DNA from: JBQDBK01 sp052090825
Lineage (GTDB): Bacteria; Bacillota; Clostridia; Tissierellales; Peptoniphilaceae
Assembly: GCA_052090825.1 (NCBI GenBank)
Contig: JBQDBK010000009.1
Location: forward strand, 1 to 64,000
DNA: 64,000 bases
Reading direction: 5' to 3'
Numbering within the stretch: the first letter of the stretch is position 1; each line of letters starts with the position of its first letter. This document shows, in pieces, positions 1 to 7,641 of this stretch. Both the position numbers and the translations under genes were made by a program. The notes below the pieces were generated by a model. That model did no database searches. It had not been told where the DNA came from and saw only the letters and a list, made by a program, of their open reading frames with translations.

Positions 1-43
1 TATTAATAATTATGAAGAACTAATTATGAATATAAATTTATAT

Positions 44-1042
44 TTATAAAAGAATTATTCCTTCTTCTTTTGCTTTTATTTTAGTTTTATCATCCCATAC
101 AGATGCTTGAACTTCACCAATATGTCTCTTTTCTAGGAAAAACATACATAGTCTAGATTGCCCTATTCCGCCTCCTATTGTATAAGGTAAAATATTATTC
201 ATAATATTTTTGTGATATTCCATTTTCAAACGTTCAGTTTTATCTGATAGTTTTAATTGTTCATTTAAAGAATTAGAATCTACTCTTATTCCCATTGAAG
301 ATAATTCCATAGCACTATCTAAAATAGGATTGTAGAATAATATATCTCCGTTTAAATTCCAATCATCATAATCCGGACTTCTCATATCATGGGCTTCCCC
401 ACTTGAAAGTTTTCCTCCTATCTTCATTATAAAAACAGCCTTTTTTTCTTTACAAATAGCATTTTCTCTTTCCTTAGAAGTCATATTTGGATATTTTTTA
501 TATAATTCCTCTGATTCAATAAAAAATATATCTTCAGGAAGTTTTTTGCTTAGAACAAAAGGATAAACCTGGTTAATATATTCTTCTGATCTTTTAAATA
601 CTTCATAAATTTGTCTAACTATTGATTTTAAATACTCTTCATTTCTATCCTCTAATTTTATAACTCTTTCCCAATCCCATTGATCTACATATACAGAATG
701 TATGCAATCTAAATCTTCATCTGGTCTTAATGCATTCATATCAGCATATAATCCTTCGTAACAATGGAAATTGTATTCTTTCAAAGCATTTCTTTTCCAT
801 TTTGCTAAAGATTGGACTATTTCAACATTTATCCCATAGTTTCTAAAATCAAAATCCACAGCTTTTTCTACGCCACTTAAATTATCATTTAATCCTGTTT
901 CTGGTCTTACTATTAAAGGTGCAGAGATTCTTGCAAGATTTAAAGTATTTGCCAGATCTCTTTGAAAATAGTCTTTTAATGATTTTATTGCCATTTGAGT
1001 TTCTTTTAAATTTAAAGACACAACTTCTGAATTATTTCTCAT
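44..1042 (-). CDS. asnA: aspartate-ammonia ligase (asparagine synthetase A)
   Basis: Ammonia-dependent, class II aaRS-like enzyme that makes asparagine from aspartate with ATP in the cytosol. The 332-residue length is the usual AsnA size. The C-terminal motif GGGIGQSR (residues 290-297) is the family's ATP-binding motif 3, and the middle region with GGKLSSGEAHDMRSPDYDDW is typical. The ATG start is supported by CTTAGGAGG seven bases upstream. A hairpin at 1072-1106 separates it from the gene upstream, so it is probably its own unit or is reached by read-through. I see no frameshift. Confidence 0.95.
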   Translation of the reverse strand: MRNNSEVVSLNLKETQMAIKSLKDYFQRDLANTLNLARISAPLIVRPETGLNDNLSGVEKAVDFDFRNYGINVEIVQSLAKWKRNALKEYNFHCYEGLYADMNALRPDEDLDCIHSVYVDQWDWERVIKLEDRNEEYLKSIVRQIYEVFKRSEEYINQVYPFVLSKKLPEDIFFIESEELYKKYPNMTSKERENAICKEKKAVFIMKIGGKLSSGEAHDMRSPDYDDWNLNGDILFYNPILDSAMELSSMGIRVDSNSLNEQLKLSDKTERLKMEYHKNIMNNILPYTIGGGIGQSRLCMFFLEKRHIGEVQASVWDDKTKIKAKEEGIILL

Positions 1043-1071
1043 AATACCTCCTAAGTATTTTTGTATTAATT

Positions 1072-1106
1072 AAAATTTCTCTCACCATCTAGATGAGAGA
1101 AATTTT
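1072..1106 (-). terminator. intrinsic terminator after the phospholipase C-like gene
   Basis: A 13-bp perfect inverted repeat (1072-1084 with 1094-1106) around a 9-base loop sits 3 bases past the stop of the 1110 gene. The tail is AATTTT-rich but has no long U run, so termination strength is uncertain. Confidence 0.65.
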
Positions 1107-1109
1107 AAA

Positions 1110-1739
1110 CTAAATAAATTGATACTGCATATCTTCAGAGTAATTAAGAATTACTTCAATAATAAAACAAGATATTTCACTACTTAGCTTTAATCCATAA
1201 TCTAAATCATCAGAAAATCCTTTACGATTATTTACATAACTTTCAACTATCTTATCTATATAATTTTTTATTTTAACTTGAAGCAATTTCTTACTTTCAT
1301 TTTCTATTTTTAAATTATCTATTGGTAAATTTATTTCTTTAAATTCATGGTTTGATGAGTATATATTTAAGTCAGATTCATATATCATATGACTTTTCAT
1401 ATTTCCCACAAAAGTCATTCTATATGCATGTGGAAAACAAGTATAGTCACATAAATAATGAGAAATTATACCTATTTTTTTACTTAAATGATTTAATAAT
1501 AATTTATTAATACCATCATTTAAATTAGCATATCTATATAAATAAATTAAAGCTATAATCTCTTTACTTATATAGTCTAAACTTTCTTCTTTATAATGCC
1601 TTTTTAACTTATAATAAGGTAAAATATCCGGTGCTATGGATCCCCACTGTAATTTATCTATATTTAAATTTAAATTGTACTTTTCTAAAATTATATTATG
1701 AATCTTTCTTGCTACTAATTTATGTGTTTGTGATAAAAT
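1110..1739 (-). CDS. zinc-dependent phospholipase C-like protein (PF00882 type)
   Basis: The protein carries the spaced His/Asp/Trp pattern of the Zn-phospholipase C/nuclease family: QTHKLVARKI near the start, WGSIAPDILPYY with a following RHYKEES, then GIISHYLCDYTCFPH and KSHMIYESDL. Family members hydrolyse phospholipids or are uncharacterised; the substrate here is unknown, and I see no signal peptide. The open frame extends upstream to a TTG at 1817, but that TTG is the first part of a TTGACA promoter box. The only good ribosome binding site is AAAGGAG near 1748-1754. The start placed here is the ATT codon 8 bases after it, giving 209 residues. The start is inference; the family call is moderately sure. 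Confidence 0.65.
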   Translation of the reverse strand: MLSQTHKLVARKIHNIILEKYNLNLNIDKLQWGSIAPDILPYYKLKRHYKEESLDYISKEIIALIYLYRYANLNDGINKLLLNHLSKKIGIISHYLCDYTCFPHAYRMTFVGNMKSHMIYESDLNIYSSNHEFKEINLPIDNLKIENESKKLLQVKIKNYIDKIVESYVNNRKGFSDDLDYGLKLSSEISCFIIEVILNYSEDMQYQFI

Positions 1740-1788
1740 TTTAAACACTCCTTTAAAAATTAAAAATAAAAAATAAATAGATGATTTA

Positions 1789-1817
1789 AGTTTATAATAG
1801 TATATCTCTTTTGTCAA
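1789..1817 (-). promoter_or_regulatory. sigma-A promoter of the phospholipase C-like gene
   Basis: TTGACA at 1812-1817 is followed by 17 bases and TAAACT at 1789-1794 (or TATAAA at 1791-1796 with 15 bases). It lies just past the stop of the GH18 gene and upstream of the AAAGGAG site. It overlaps the longest possible reading frame of the next gene, which argues that this frame is too long. Confidence 0.65.
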
Positions 1818-1822
1818 CTATC

Positions 1823-3475
1823 CTATTTGGGTAAGACTTCATTTATCATCTTCCATACATCTTCTGTTTCAAAGCCTTTTCTCCAACTACCAACTCCTGC
1901 TAAATTATATTTAGCAACTAAAGAAGTTTTCCACTCTAAGCTCTTTACATCTTCAATCCATAATTTAAAATTTTTACCATTTTCTTTATATTCTGCATAA
2001 TATTGTTTTATATCTTCTTGCCACTTTGGTTTAATATTATTAGTAGCTATTATTTTTTTTACCTGATTCATAGATATAGAGTTTGAATTTAATTTATCTT
2101 CTCCCTCGTGCCAGAGTCTTGAATAAAGAGGAATTCCTAAAACTAATTTTTCTCTTGGAACTATCCTCAACATATTATTTATATTACCTTCAACCCACTT
2201 ATATTCTGCAACCGACCCAGCCACATCAGAACTAGCCCAATGCTGATCATAGGCCATTATCATTATATAGTCACATATTTCTGCTAAAGATTCTCTATCA
2301 TAAGGTTCATTTTTTACATTTTGACTTATTATCGGAGTAACTGCTACACTAACTTTTAAATCATTGCTTTTAAATACACCTGATAATTCTCTAACAAATT
2401 GAGTTATTAAATCCCTATCTTCAATATTAGTTTGTTCAAAATCTACATTTATTCCTTTTAGATTATAAGATTTTGTTAAATAAAAAACTTGAGAAATTAT
2501 TTTTTCTCGCTTTCTTGTGCTAGATAAAGATTCATGAGTTATATCAGCCTTAAAGGAATTATCTAAACAAGCCCAAACATCAATTCCCAAATTATTATAT
2601 TTATTTACATACTCAACTCTTCCGTTATCTATTAAATTTCCATTACCATCCTTTAATGAAAACCAAGTAGGACAGATTACATCTAACCCTTCTATATCTC
2701 TTATAGAAGCTATAGACTCATCACTTTGCCTAGCATAAGTATAGTCCCAAGTTAAATTAAGAGGCTTTTTAGCCTCTTTTTTTTCTTCTATTTTATTTTG
2801 AAACCTATTTTTTGGAAACTTTACTTCCAATAAATTCTTCTTTATATAGCCTGCATATCCATTGATTTCTCTTACTTTATAAAAATCTCCCTTTTCTCCA
2901 TAAACATACACTTTATCTCCATCTTGAAGAATAGAAACTATAGGAGATTTTACACTATTTTTTTCTCTAATATTAAGTCCATTACCTGTGGATATACCTA
3001 TCGCTTTTTCATTATTTATAAAATCTAGTATTATAAGTTTTTTATCTCCATCATATGATAATTTCACAGGATAATCATGAATAAATATTTCAATTGGAAC
3101 TAGTATTTTATTATTATTTTTTATAATAGGATCTCTTAAACCTATTTTTTTACCATTTAATATTGCAAAATCAACATTATCTCCTATCTCTACTCTTTTG
3201 GTCCCAGAATCGTTGACAAAAGTTATAATATTTTCATTTTTGTCATAATATACAGTATCATCTAAGTTTTCTTTTATATAATCTAAGGATAAATATATTT
3301 GTCCATCTATCCTATCAAAATCTTCTTTAGCTATGTCTTTATCTCCACTTATAAAGCTCAGTTCTTTATATTTAGAAGAAGTTTCTCCTGAAGCTCTAGA
3401 ATTTAAATAGTAAATAGATAAAACTCCTCCTAGTATAATAATAATACTAAGTAAACTTATTATAATCTTTTTCAT
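1823..3475 (-). CDS. membrane-anchored SH3/glycoside hydrolase 18 family protein
   Basis: The 550-residue protein starts with one N-terminal hydrophobic segment (about residues 4-24, signal anchor). Next comes a region like copper-amine-oxidase N-terminal stalk repeats (about 37-152), a bacterial SH3 domain (about 160-217), a Lys/Glu linker, and a GH18 TIM barrel (about 240-548). The GH18 motif reads GINVDFEQ, with E347 as the expected catalytic acid; YDQHW and VLGIPLYSRLW are typical of the YaaH/YdhD branch that acts on cell wall or spore cortex glycans. A role at the cell surface in peptidoglycan or glycan turnover is inferred. An ATG with a GGTGG site and a sigma-A promoter lies upstream. 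Confidence 0.85.
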   Translation of the reverse strand: MKKIIISLLSIIIILGGVLSIYYLNSRASGETSSKYKELSFISGDKDIAKEDFDRIDGQIYLSLDYIKENLDDTVYYDKNENIITFVNDSGTKRVEIGDNVDFAILNGKKIGLRDPIIKNNNKILVPIEIFIHDYPVKLSYDGDKKLIILDFINNEKAIGISTGNGLNIREKNSVKSPIVSILQDGDKVYVYGEKGDFYKVREINGYAGYIKKNLLEVKFPKNRFQNKIEEKKEAKKPLNLTWDYTYARQSDESIASIRDIEGLDVICPTWFSLKDGNGNLIDNGRVEYVNKYNNLGIDVWACLDNSFKADITHESLSSTRKREKIISQVFYLTKSYNLKGINVDFEQTNIEDRDLITQFVRELSGVFKSNDLKVSVAVTPIISQNVKNEPYDRESLAEICDYIMIMAYDQHWASSDVAGSVAEYKWVEGNINNMLRIVPREKLVLGIPLYSRLWHEGEDKLNSNSISMNQVKKIIATNNIKPKWQEDIKQYYAEYKENGKNFKLWIEDVKSLEWKTSLVAKYNLAGVGSWRKGFETEDVWKMINEVLPK

Positions 3476-3503
3476 TATTCCACCTCGTTTTCTTATTACA
3501 TAT

Positions 3504-3532
3504 ATTATATAGCTTATTCAATTAAAATTAAA
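3504..3532 (-). promoter_or_regulatory. sigma-A promoter of the GH18 protein gene
   Basis: TATAAT at 3504-3509 is preceded by a 17-base spacer and TTTAAT at 3527-3532. It sits about 30 bases upstream of the ATG and downstream of the rplS terminator. Confidence 0.65.
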
Positions 3533-3588
3533 GAAGAAAAGAACTTATATATTACTACATATTAAGTATTATTTAGTTATGTAAAAAT

Positions 3589-3634
3589 AATAGCACCTTT
3601 AACGTAAAAATTAAGCTACATTAAAGGTGCTATT
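3589..3634 (-). terminator. intrinsic terminator of the ylxM-rplS operon
   Basis: A 14-bp perfect stem (3589-3602 with 3621-3634) is followed on the minus strand by ATTTTTA. It begins 4 bases past the rplS stop. Confidence 0.9.
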
Positions 3635-3638
3635 TATT

Positions 3639-3986
3639 CTAATAATTTGTTTTTTCTCTAACTTTAGCTGCTTTACCTTGTCTATCTCTAAGATAAAATA
3701 ATCTTGCACGTCTTACCTTACCTTTACGAGTAACAACTAATTTTGAAATTTTTGGAGAATTCAAAAGAAAAGTTCTTTCGACTCCTATTCCATAAGATAA
3801 TCTTCTTACTGTGAAAGTTTTTCTTGAACTACTTCCTTGAATCTTTAGAACAGTTCCTTCAAAAACTTGAATTCTTTCTCTACTACCTTCTGTAATTCTA
3901 TAATGTACTTGTACTGTATCCCCTACATTAATAACTGGTAAATCTTTTTTTATTTGTTCTGCTTCTATAGCTCTAATAATATCCAA
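3639..3986 (-). CDS. rplS: 50S ribosomal protein L19
   Basis: The 115-residue protein of the large subunit at the 30S interface matches L19 along its whole length, with DTVQVHYRI, EGTVLKIQG and the basic end KVRRARLFYLRDRQGKAA. The start is TTG, 8 bases after AGGAGG. That Shine-Dalgarno sequence is also the last two Arg codons of trmD, so the two genes are tightly coupled. It is the last gene of the operon, before a strong terminator. Confidence 0.97.
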   Translation of the reverse strand: MDIIRAIEAEQIKKDLPVINVGDTVQVHYRITEGSRERIQVFEGTVLKIQGSSSRKTFTVRRLSYGIGVERTFLLNSPKISKLVVTRKGKVRRARLFYLRDRQGKAAKVREKTNY

Positions 3987-3991
3987 AATGC

Positions 3992-4720
3992 TTACCTCCT
4001 TTCAGCTTCTATTTCTAATAAAACTTTATTCTCATAATCACTTAATTTTGATCTATCTAATAAATCAGGTCTTTTATCAAGCGTTATTTTTAAAGACATA
4101 TATGTTCTATATTTTTTAATCTTTTCATGATCTCCACTTAAAAGTATATCTGGAACTTTTAAGGAATTAAATTCTCTAGGTCTTGTATATTGAGGATATT
4201 CTAATAACCCATTATAAAAAGATTCATTAGAATAGGATTCTTCACTACTTAAGACTCCAGGAATTAATCTTGTAACTCCATCAATTATTAGCATAGATGG
4301 AATCTCAGCTCCAGTTAAAACAAAATCTCCTATTGATATCTCTTCATCTACATAATTTTCGACTACTCTATAATCAATACCTTCGTAATGTCCATTTAGA
4401 AGAATAATATGATCTAATTTAGAAAGTTCATTTAATTTTTCCTGATTTAATTTTTTACCATGTGTTGATAAATAAATCACCCTAGAACTATCTTCTTTTA
4501 CTGAATTTATGGCTCTGTAAATTGGACCAACTGCCATTAACATGCCAGGCCCTCCACCGTAAGGATAATCATCAACTTTCAAGTGTTTATTCTCAGAAAA
4601 ATCTCTTATATTAACAGGATTTATTTCTATTTTTTTATCCTTTATGGCTTTGCCTATGATACTATAATTAGATAGTTTATCAAAAAATTCCGGGAAAAGT
4701 GTTAAAATACTAAACTTCAA
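3992..4720 (-). CDS. trmD: tRNA (guanine-37-N1) methyltransferase
   Basis: SPOUT-class enzyme that uses SAM to make m1G37 in tRNAs, preventing +1 frameshifts. The 242 residues show the knot signatures LLNGHYEGIDYRV and SIGDFVLTGAEIPSMLIIDG. The TTG start overlaps the TGA of rimM by sharing TTGA, so translation is coupled. The protein ends in Arg-Arg encoded by the ribosome binding site of rplS. Confidence 0.97.
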   Translation of the reverse strand: MKFSILTLFPEFFDKLSNYSIIGKAIKDKKIEINPVNIRDFSENKHLKVDDYPYGGGPGMLMAVGPIYRAINSVKEDSSRVIYLSTHGKKLNQEKLNELSKLDHIILLNGHYEGIDYRVVENYVDEEISIGDFVLTGAEIPSMLIIDGVTRLIPGVLSSEESYSNESFYNGLLEYPQYTRPREFNSLKVPDILLSGDHEKIKKYRTYMSLKITLDKRPDLLDRSKLSDYENKVLLEIEAERR

Positions 4721-5229
4721 CCAATCAACCCCTCTATAGGATCAATTACTATAGTCTTATCATCTATATTAATCTCTTTAATAAAAGCTGATACTGCTGG
4801 AATTAAATATTCATTTCCATCTAAAGCTCTTAATACATATATATCATTAGCTGGATTATCAATAAAATCAACAATACTGCCTAACTCTATATTGTCTAAA
4901 TCAAAAACTTTACATCCTATAATATCACTTACAAAATAAGTTCCTTCTTCCAACTTAATTCTATCTTTATCATGAACATAAATATTTTTATCTTTTAAAT
5001 ATAAAACATTATTAATGTTATCATATTCTTCAAATTTTATATAAATAAACCTATTATCTTTTGAAGTTTTAGAAATTTTTAGTTCTTCTAATTCTTCTCC
5101 TACATATATAGATTTTAAATTATCAAATCTATTCATATCACTTGTTAGAGGATAGATTTTAACTTCGCCTTTTATTCCTCTAGTATTAATAATTCTTCCA
5201 ATTACTGTAAAATCACTTAATTTCTTCAA
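4717..5229 (-). CDS. rimM: 16S rRNA processing protein RimM
   Basis: Assembly factor for the 30S head that binds S19. The 170-residue protein shows the N-terminal RimM barrel (VIGRIINTRGIKGEVKIYPLT) and a C-terminal PRC-barrel (YFVSDIIGCKVFD, DIYVL, YLIPAV). The only sensible start is TTG at 5227-5229, inside the last codons of the KH-domain gene, without a clear ribosome binding site. Expression therefore probably depends on coupling to the upstream gene. Confidence 0.95.
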   Translation of the reverse strand: MKKLSDFTVIGRIINTRGIKGEVKIYPLTSDMNRFDNLKSIYVGEELEELKISKTSKDNRFIYIKFEEYDNINNVLYLKDKNIYVHDKDRIKLEEGTYFVSDIIGCKVFDLDNIELGSIVDFIDNPANDIYVLRALDGNEYLIPAVSAFIKEINIDDKTIVIDPIEGLIG

Positions 5230-5449
5230 TTTCTAAATTAACCTTTATATTCTCCTTAAGAGAAATCGCTTTTAAAATAGATCGAATAGCCTTTGCAATC
5301 CTACCTTGTTTACCTATAACTTTTCCCATGTCGCTTTGATCTACTTTCAAAAAAATTTTTATTTCATTTTCTTCTCTTGTAGATCTAACTTCTACGGATT
5401 GGGGATATTCAACTAAAGATTTAGCAATATATTCAACTAATTCAACCAT
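5213..5449 (-). CDS. khpA: KH-domain RNA-binding protein (KhpA/YlqC family)
   Basis: A 78-residue single-KH protein with the GKQGR loop (MGKVIGKQGRIAKAIR), always found between rpsP and rimM in Firmicutes. KhpA pairs with KhpB/Jag to bind many RNAs and affects cell elongation in streptococci; the role here is inferred from the family. ATG with GGAGG upstream; it overlaps rimM by 17 bases. Confidence 0.93.
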   Translation of the reverse strand: MVELVEYIAKSLVEYPQSVEVRSTREENEIKIFLKVDQSDMGKVIGKQGRIAKAIRSILKAISLKENIKVNLEIEEIK

Positions 5450-5468
5450 TCTATTCCTCCATAAGAGA

Positions 5469-5762
5469 TTACTTAGCTTCTTCTAAGTTTTCTTCTATTT
5501 CAACTGATTTTTCTTCAGCTTGGTAAATACTGTTTTCTTTAAACAATCTATCTACAGTTCCAGTTGGTTTTGCACCTTTTTTTATCCAATCATTAACCTT
5601 TTCAGAGTTAACTACAACTCTTTTAGGTTTAGTTAATGGATCATAATAACCAATCTCTTCAATAAACTTTCCATCTCTAGGGCTACGAGAATCTGCTACT
5701 ACTATTCTGTAGAAAGGATTCTTTTTAGCGCCCATTCTTCTTAATCTAATTTTAACTGCCAA
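5469..5762 (-). CDS. rpsP: 30S ribosomal protein S16
   Basis: S16 signatures are VKIRLRRMGAKKNPFYRIVVADSR and IEEIGYYDPL at the N-terminus. A Glu-rich tail extends it to 97 residues, slightly longer than usual. Start is TTG, 9 bases after GGAGG; a conventional ATG is absent. It is preceded by ffh with a short AT-rich spacer. Confidence 0.97.
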   Translation of the reverse strand: MAVKIRLRRMGAKKNPFYRIVVADSRSPRDGKFIEEIGYYDPLTKPKRVVVNSEKVNDWIKKGAKPTGTVDRLFKENSIYQAEEKSVEIEENLEEAK

Positions 5763-5817
5763 TTAAATTCACCTCCATAAAAAAACTAAATTTATTTAAA
5801 AAATAAATTTTCAACTA

Positions 5818-7155
5818 TTAAAACGGAAATGGCATTCTAAACTTGCCTTTTTTCATGGATTTACCCACGTTTCCAAACTGTTTCATCATTTTTCTTAAAT
5901 CTTTAAACTGTTTAAGTAATTTATTAACTTCAACAGGTGATGTTCCACTTCCATTTGCAATTCTTTTCCTTCTTGATATATCTATCAATTCAGGTTTTTC
6001 TCTCTCTTCTTTAGTCATAGACTTTATTATAGCCTCTACTCTAGAAAATTCTTTATCATCAATTTTTATATTCTTTAGCATCTTATTATTCATTCCAGGT
6101 ATCATTCCTAGAATATCTTCAATAGGTCCTAAATTTTTCATTTGTTCCATTTGATCTAAAAAATCATCAAAATTAAAGGATTGAGTTCTTATTTTTTTCT
6201 CTAATTCTGCTGCTTTTTTTTCATCAACAGATGCTTGAGCCTTCTCAATTAAGCTTAAAACATCTCCCATTCCAAGAATTCTATTTGCCATTCTATCAGG
6301 ATGGAATGTTTCAATTTGATCAAGTTTTTCACCTGTTGCTACAAACTTAATGGGAACATCAGTCACAGCTCTAATTGATAAAGCAGCTCCCCCTCTTGCA
6401 TCTCCATCAAGTTTTGTAAGTATTACGCCTGTTAACTTTAATTTACTATCAAAAGTTTCTGCAACATTCACCGCATCTTGCCCCGTCATAGCATCTAAGA
6501 CTAGAAGTATTTCTGAAGGGTTAGTTGCTTGGCTTATTTGATTTAATTCATCCATTAAATTTTCATCTATATGAAGCCTACCTGCAGTATCTATTAATAT
6601 AACATCATTATTATTTTTTTTTGCATGTTCTAGGGCAGCTTTTGAAATATCAACAGGATTTATTTTATCTCCCATGGAAAATACAGGAACATCAACTTGG
6701 TTTCCCACTACCTGTAATTGTTTAATTGCAGCAGGTCTATATACGTCACAAGCGACTAGTAATGGTCTTTTACCTGATTTTTTCAACATGTTAGCTAACT
6801 TTCCTGAAGTAGTAGTTTTACCAGCTCCTTGTAAACCACTCATTAAAATAACTGTAGGTTTTTTTGAAAAGTCTATTTTAGATTCTTCTGTTCCCATCAA
6901 CTTTTTTAACTCATCATTTACTATTTTAATTACCTGTTGTCCTGGTGTTAAAGAGTCTAGTACTTCTTGCCCTAAAGATCTTTCCTTAACTTTTTTGACA
7001 AAATTTTTAACTACTTTAAAGTTTACATCTGCTTCTAATAAGGCAAGTCTTACTTCTCTCATGGCAAGATCTATATCTTTTTCAGAAACTTTACCCTTAC
7101 CTTTTAATTTTGATAGTGTATTTTGTAATTTATCAGAAAGTGATTCAAATACCAT
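5818..7155 (-). CDS. ffh: signal recognition particle protein Ffh
   Basis: GTPase that binds 4.5S/6S RNA and signal peptides on nascent chains and docks with FtsY at the membrane. The 445 residues show the N domain (1-90), the G domain with the P-loop GLQGAGKTT (107-115), DTAGRLH and TKLDGDARGG, and a Met-rich M domain (about 300-435) ending MKKGKFRMPFPF. The stop of ylxM and the ATG of ffh overlap in TAATG. The receptor gene ftsY is 1.6 kb away in the neighbouring operon. Confidence 0.98.
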   Translation of the reverse strand: MVFESLSDKLQNTLSKLKGKGKVSEKDIDLAMREVRLALLEADVNFKVVKNFVKKVKERSLGQEVLDSLTPGQQVIKIVNDELKKLMGTEESKIDFSKKPTVILMSGLQGAGKTTTSGKLANMLKKSGKRPLLVACDVYRPAAIKQLQVVGNQVDVPVFSMGDKINPVDISKAALEHAKKNNNDVILIDTAGRLHIDENLMDELNQISQATNPSEILLVLDAMTGQDAVNVAETFDSKLKLTGVILTKLDGDARGGAALSIRAVTDVPIKFVATGEKLDQIETFHPDRMANRILGMGDVLSLIEKAQASVDEKKAAELEKKIRTQSFNFDDFLDQMEQMKNLGPIEDILGMIPGMNNKMLKNIKIDDKEFSRVEAIIKSMTKEEREKPELIDISRRKRIANGSGTSPVEVNKLLKQFKDLRKMMKQFGNVGKSMKKGKFRMPFPF

Positions 7156-7511
7156 TAATACACCTCCTCTGTATCAAAAATTATGGAATATATTTCTTTA
7201 AAAGTATTAATATCTATATCATTAGATTTTTTCAAAAGACGATCCATTAATATTTTTAACTTTTGTCTATTATCTTTTTTCTTTTTAAATTCCTCTAATA
7301 AATTAAGATTTTTTTCAAAAAATCTTAATTTTTGCTCTGCTCTTTTTATATTATCTGAAACTGCTTGTTTTGAGATATTTAAATCTTCTGCAATCTCATT
7401 TAAAGAATAATCATAAGTGTAATACATACTTATAGCCTTTTCTTGTTTTATAGATAATAAATTTTTATAAAAATCTAATAGCATATTAATTTCAATTACT
7501 TCATCTATCAT
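7155..7511 (-). CDS. ylxM: putative HTH protein YlxM (SRP-operon associated)
   Basis: A 118-residue sigma-70 region-4-like helix-turn-helix protein (YDYSLNEIAEDLNISKQAVSDNIKRAE), of the UPF0122/YlxM family. It stands immediately before ffh as in most Firmicutes, where it is proposed to stimulate the SRP GTPase cycle. It is the first gene of the operon, behind a perfect sigma-A promoter. ATG start with a weak GGTG site. Confidence 0.93.
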   Translation of the reverse strand: MIDEVIEINMLLDFYKNLLSIKQEKAISMYYTYDYSLNEIAEDLNISKQAVSDNIKRAEQKLRFFEKNLNLLEEFKKKKDNRQKLKILMDRLLKKSNDIDINTFKEIYSIIFDTEEVY

Positions 7512-7531
7512 TATATCACCACAAATTTATC

Positions 7532-7552
7532 GGTCAAGCTTTTTCATTGACC
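7532..7552 (-). other. small hairpin in the ylxM 5' leader
   Basis: GGTCAA at 7547-7552 pairs with TTGACC at 7532-7537 in the transcript, around a 9-base loop, directly after the promoter. It has no U run, so it is more likely a 5' stabiliser or chance structure than a terminator. Confidence 0.35.
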
Positions 7553-7558
7553 TTAATT

Positions 7559-7587
7559 ATTATACTTAATTACATCATTGTTGTCAA
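7559..7587 (-). promoter_or_regulatory. consensus sigma-A promoter of the ylxM-ffh-rpsP-khpA-rimM-trmD-rplS operon
   Basis: TTGACA at 7582-7587, a spacer of exactly 17 bases, and TATAAT at 7559-7564. All twelve hexamer positions match consensus. Confidence 0.92.
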
Positions 7588-7615
7588 CAATTTTTATTAT
7601 TATTTATAAAAAATA

Positions 7616-7641
7616 TAGCAAGTATTAATCAATACTCGCTA
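7616..7641 (-). terminator. intrinsic terminator of the plsX-alr operon
   Basis: An 11-bp stem with one G-U pair (7616-7626 with 7631-7641) and a 4-base loop is followed by ATTTTTTAT. Its 5' edge is the TAG stop of alr. Confidence 0.88.

Noticed and set aside
1..43. Terminator after asnA
   Set aside because: Only AT-rich sequence without a stable stem is visible before the window edge.
5786..5810. Weak AT-only inverted repeat between rpsP and ffh
   Set aside because: AAATTTATTT/AAATAAATTT is pure A/T and expected by chance here; not called a terminator.
6674..7201. Plus-strand frames opposite ffh, alr, topA, alaS and others
   Set aside because: No ribosome binding sites, shadow composition, and each lies over a well-recognised minus-strand gene.
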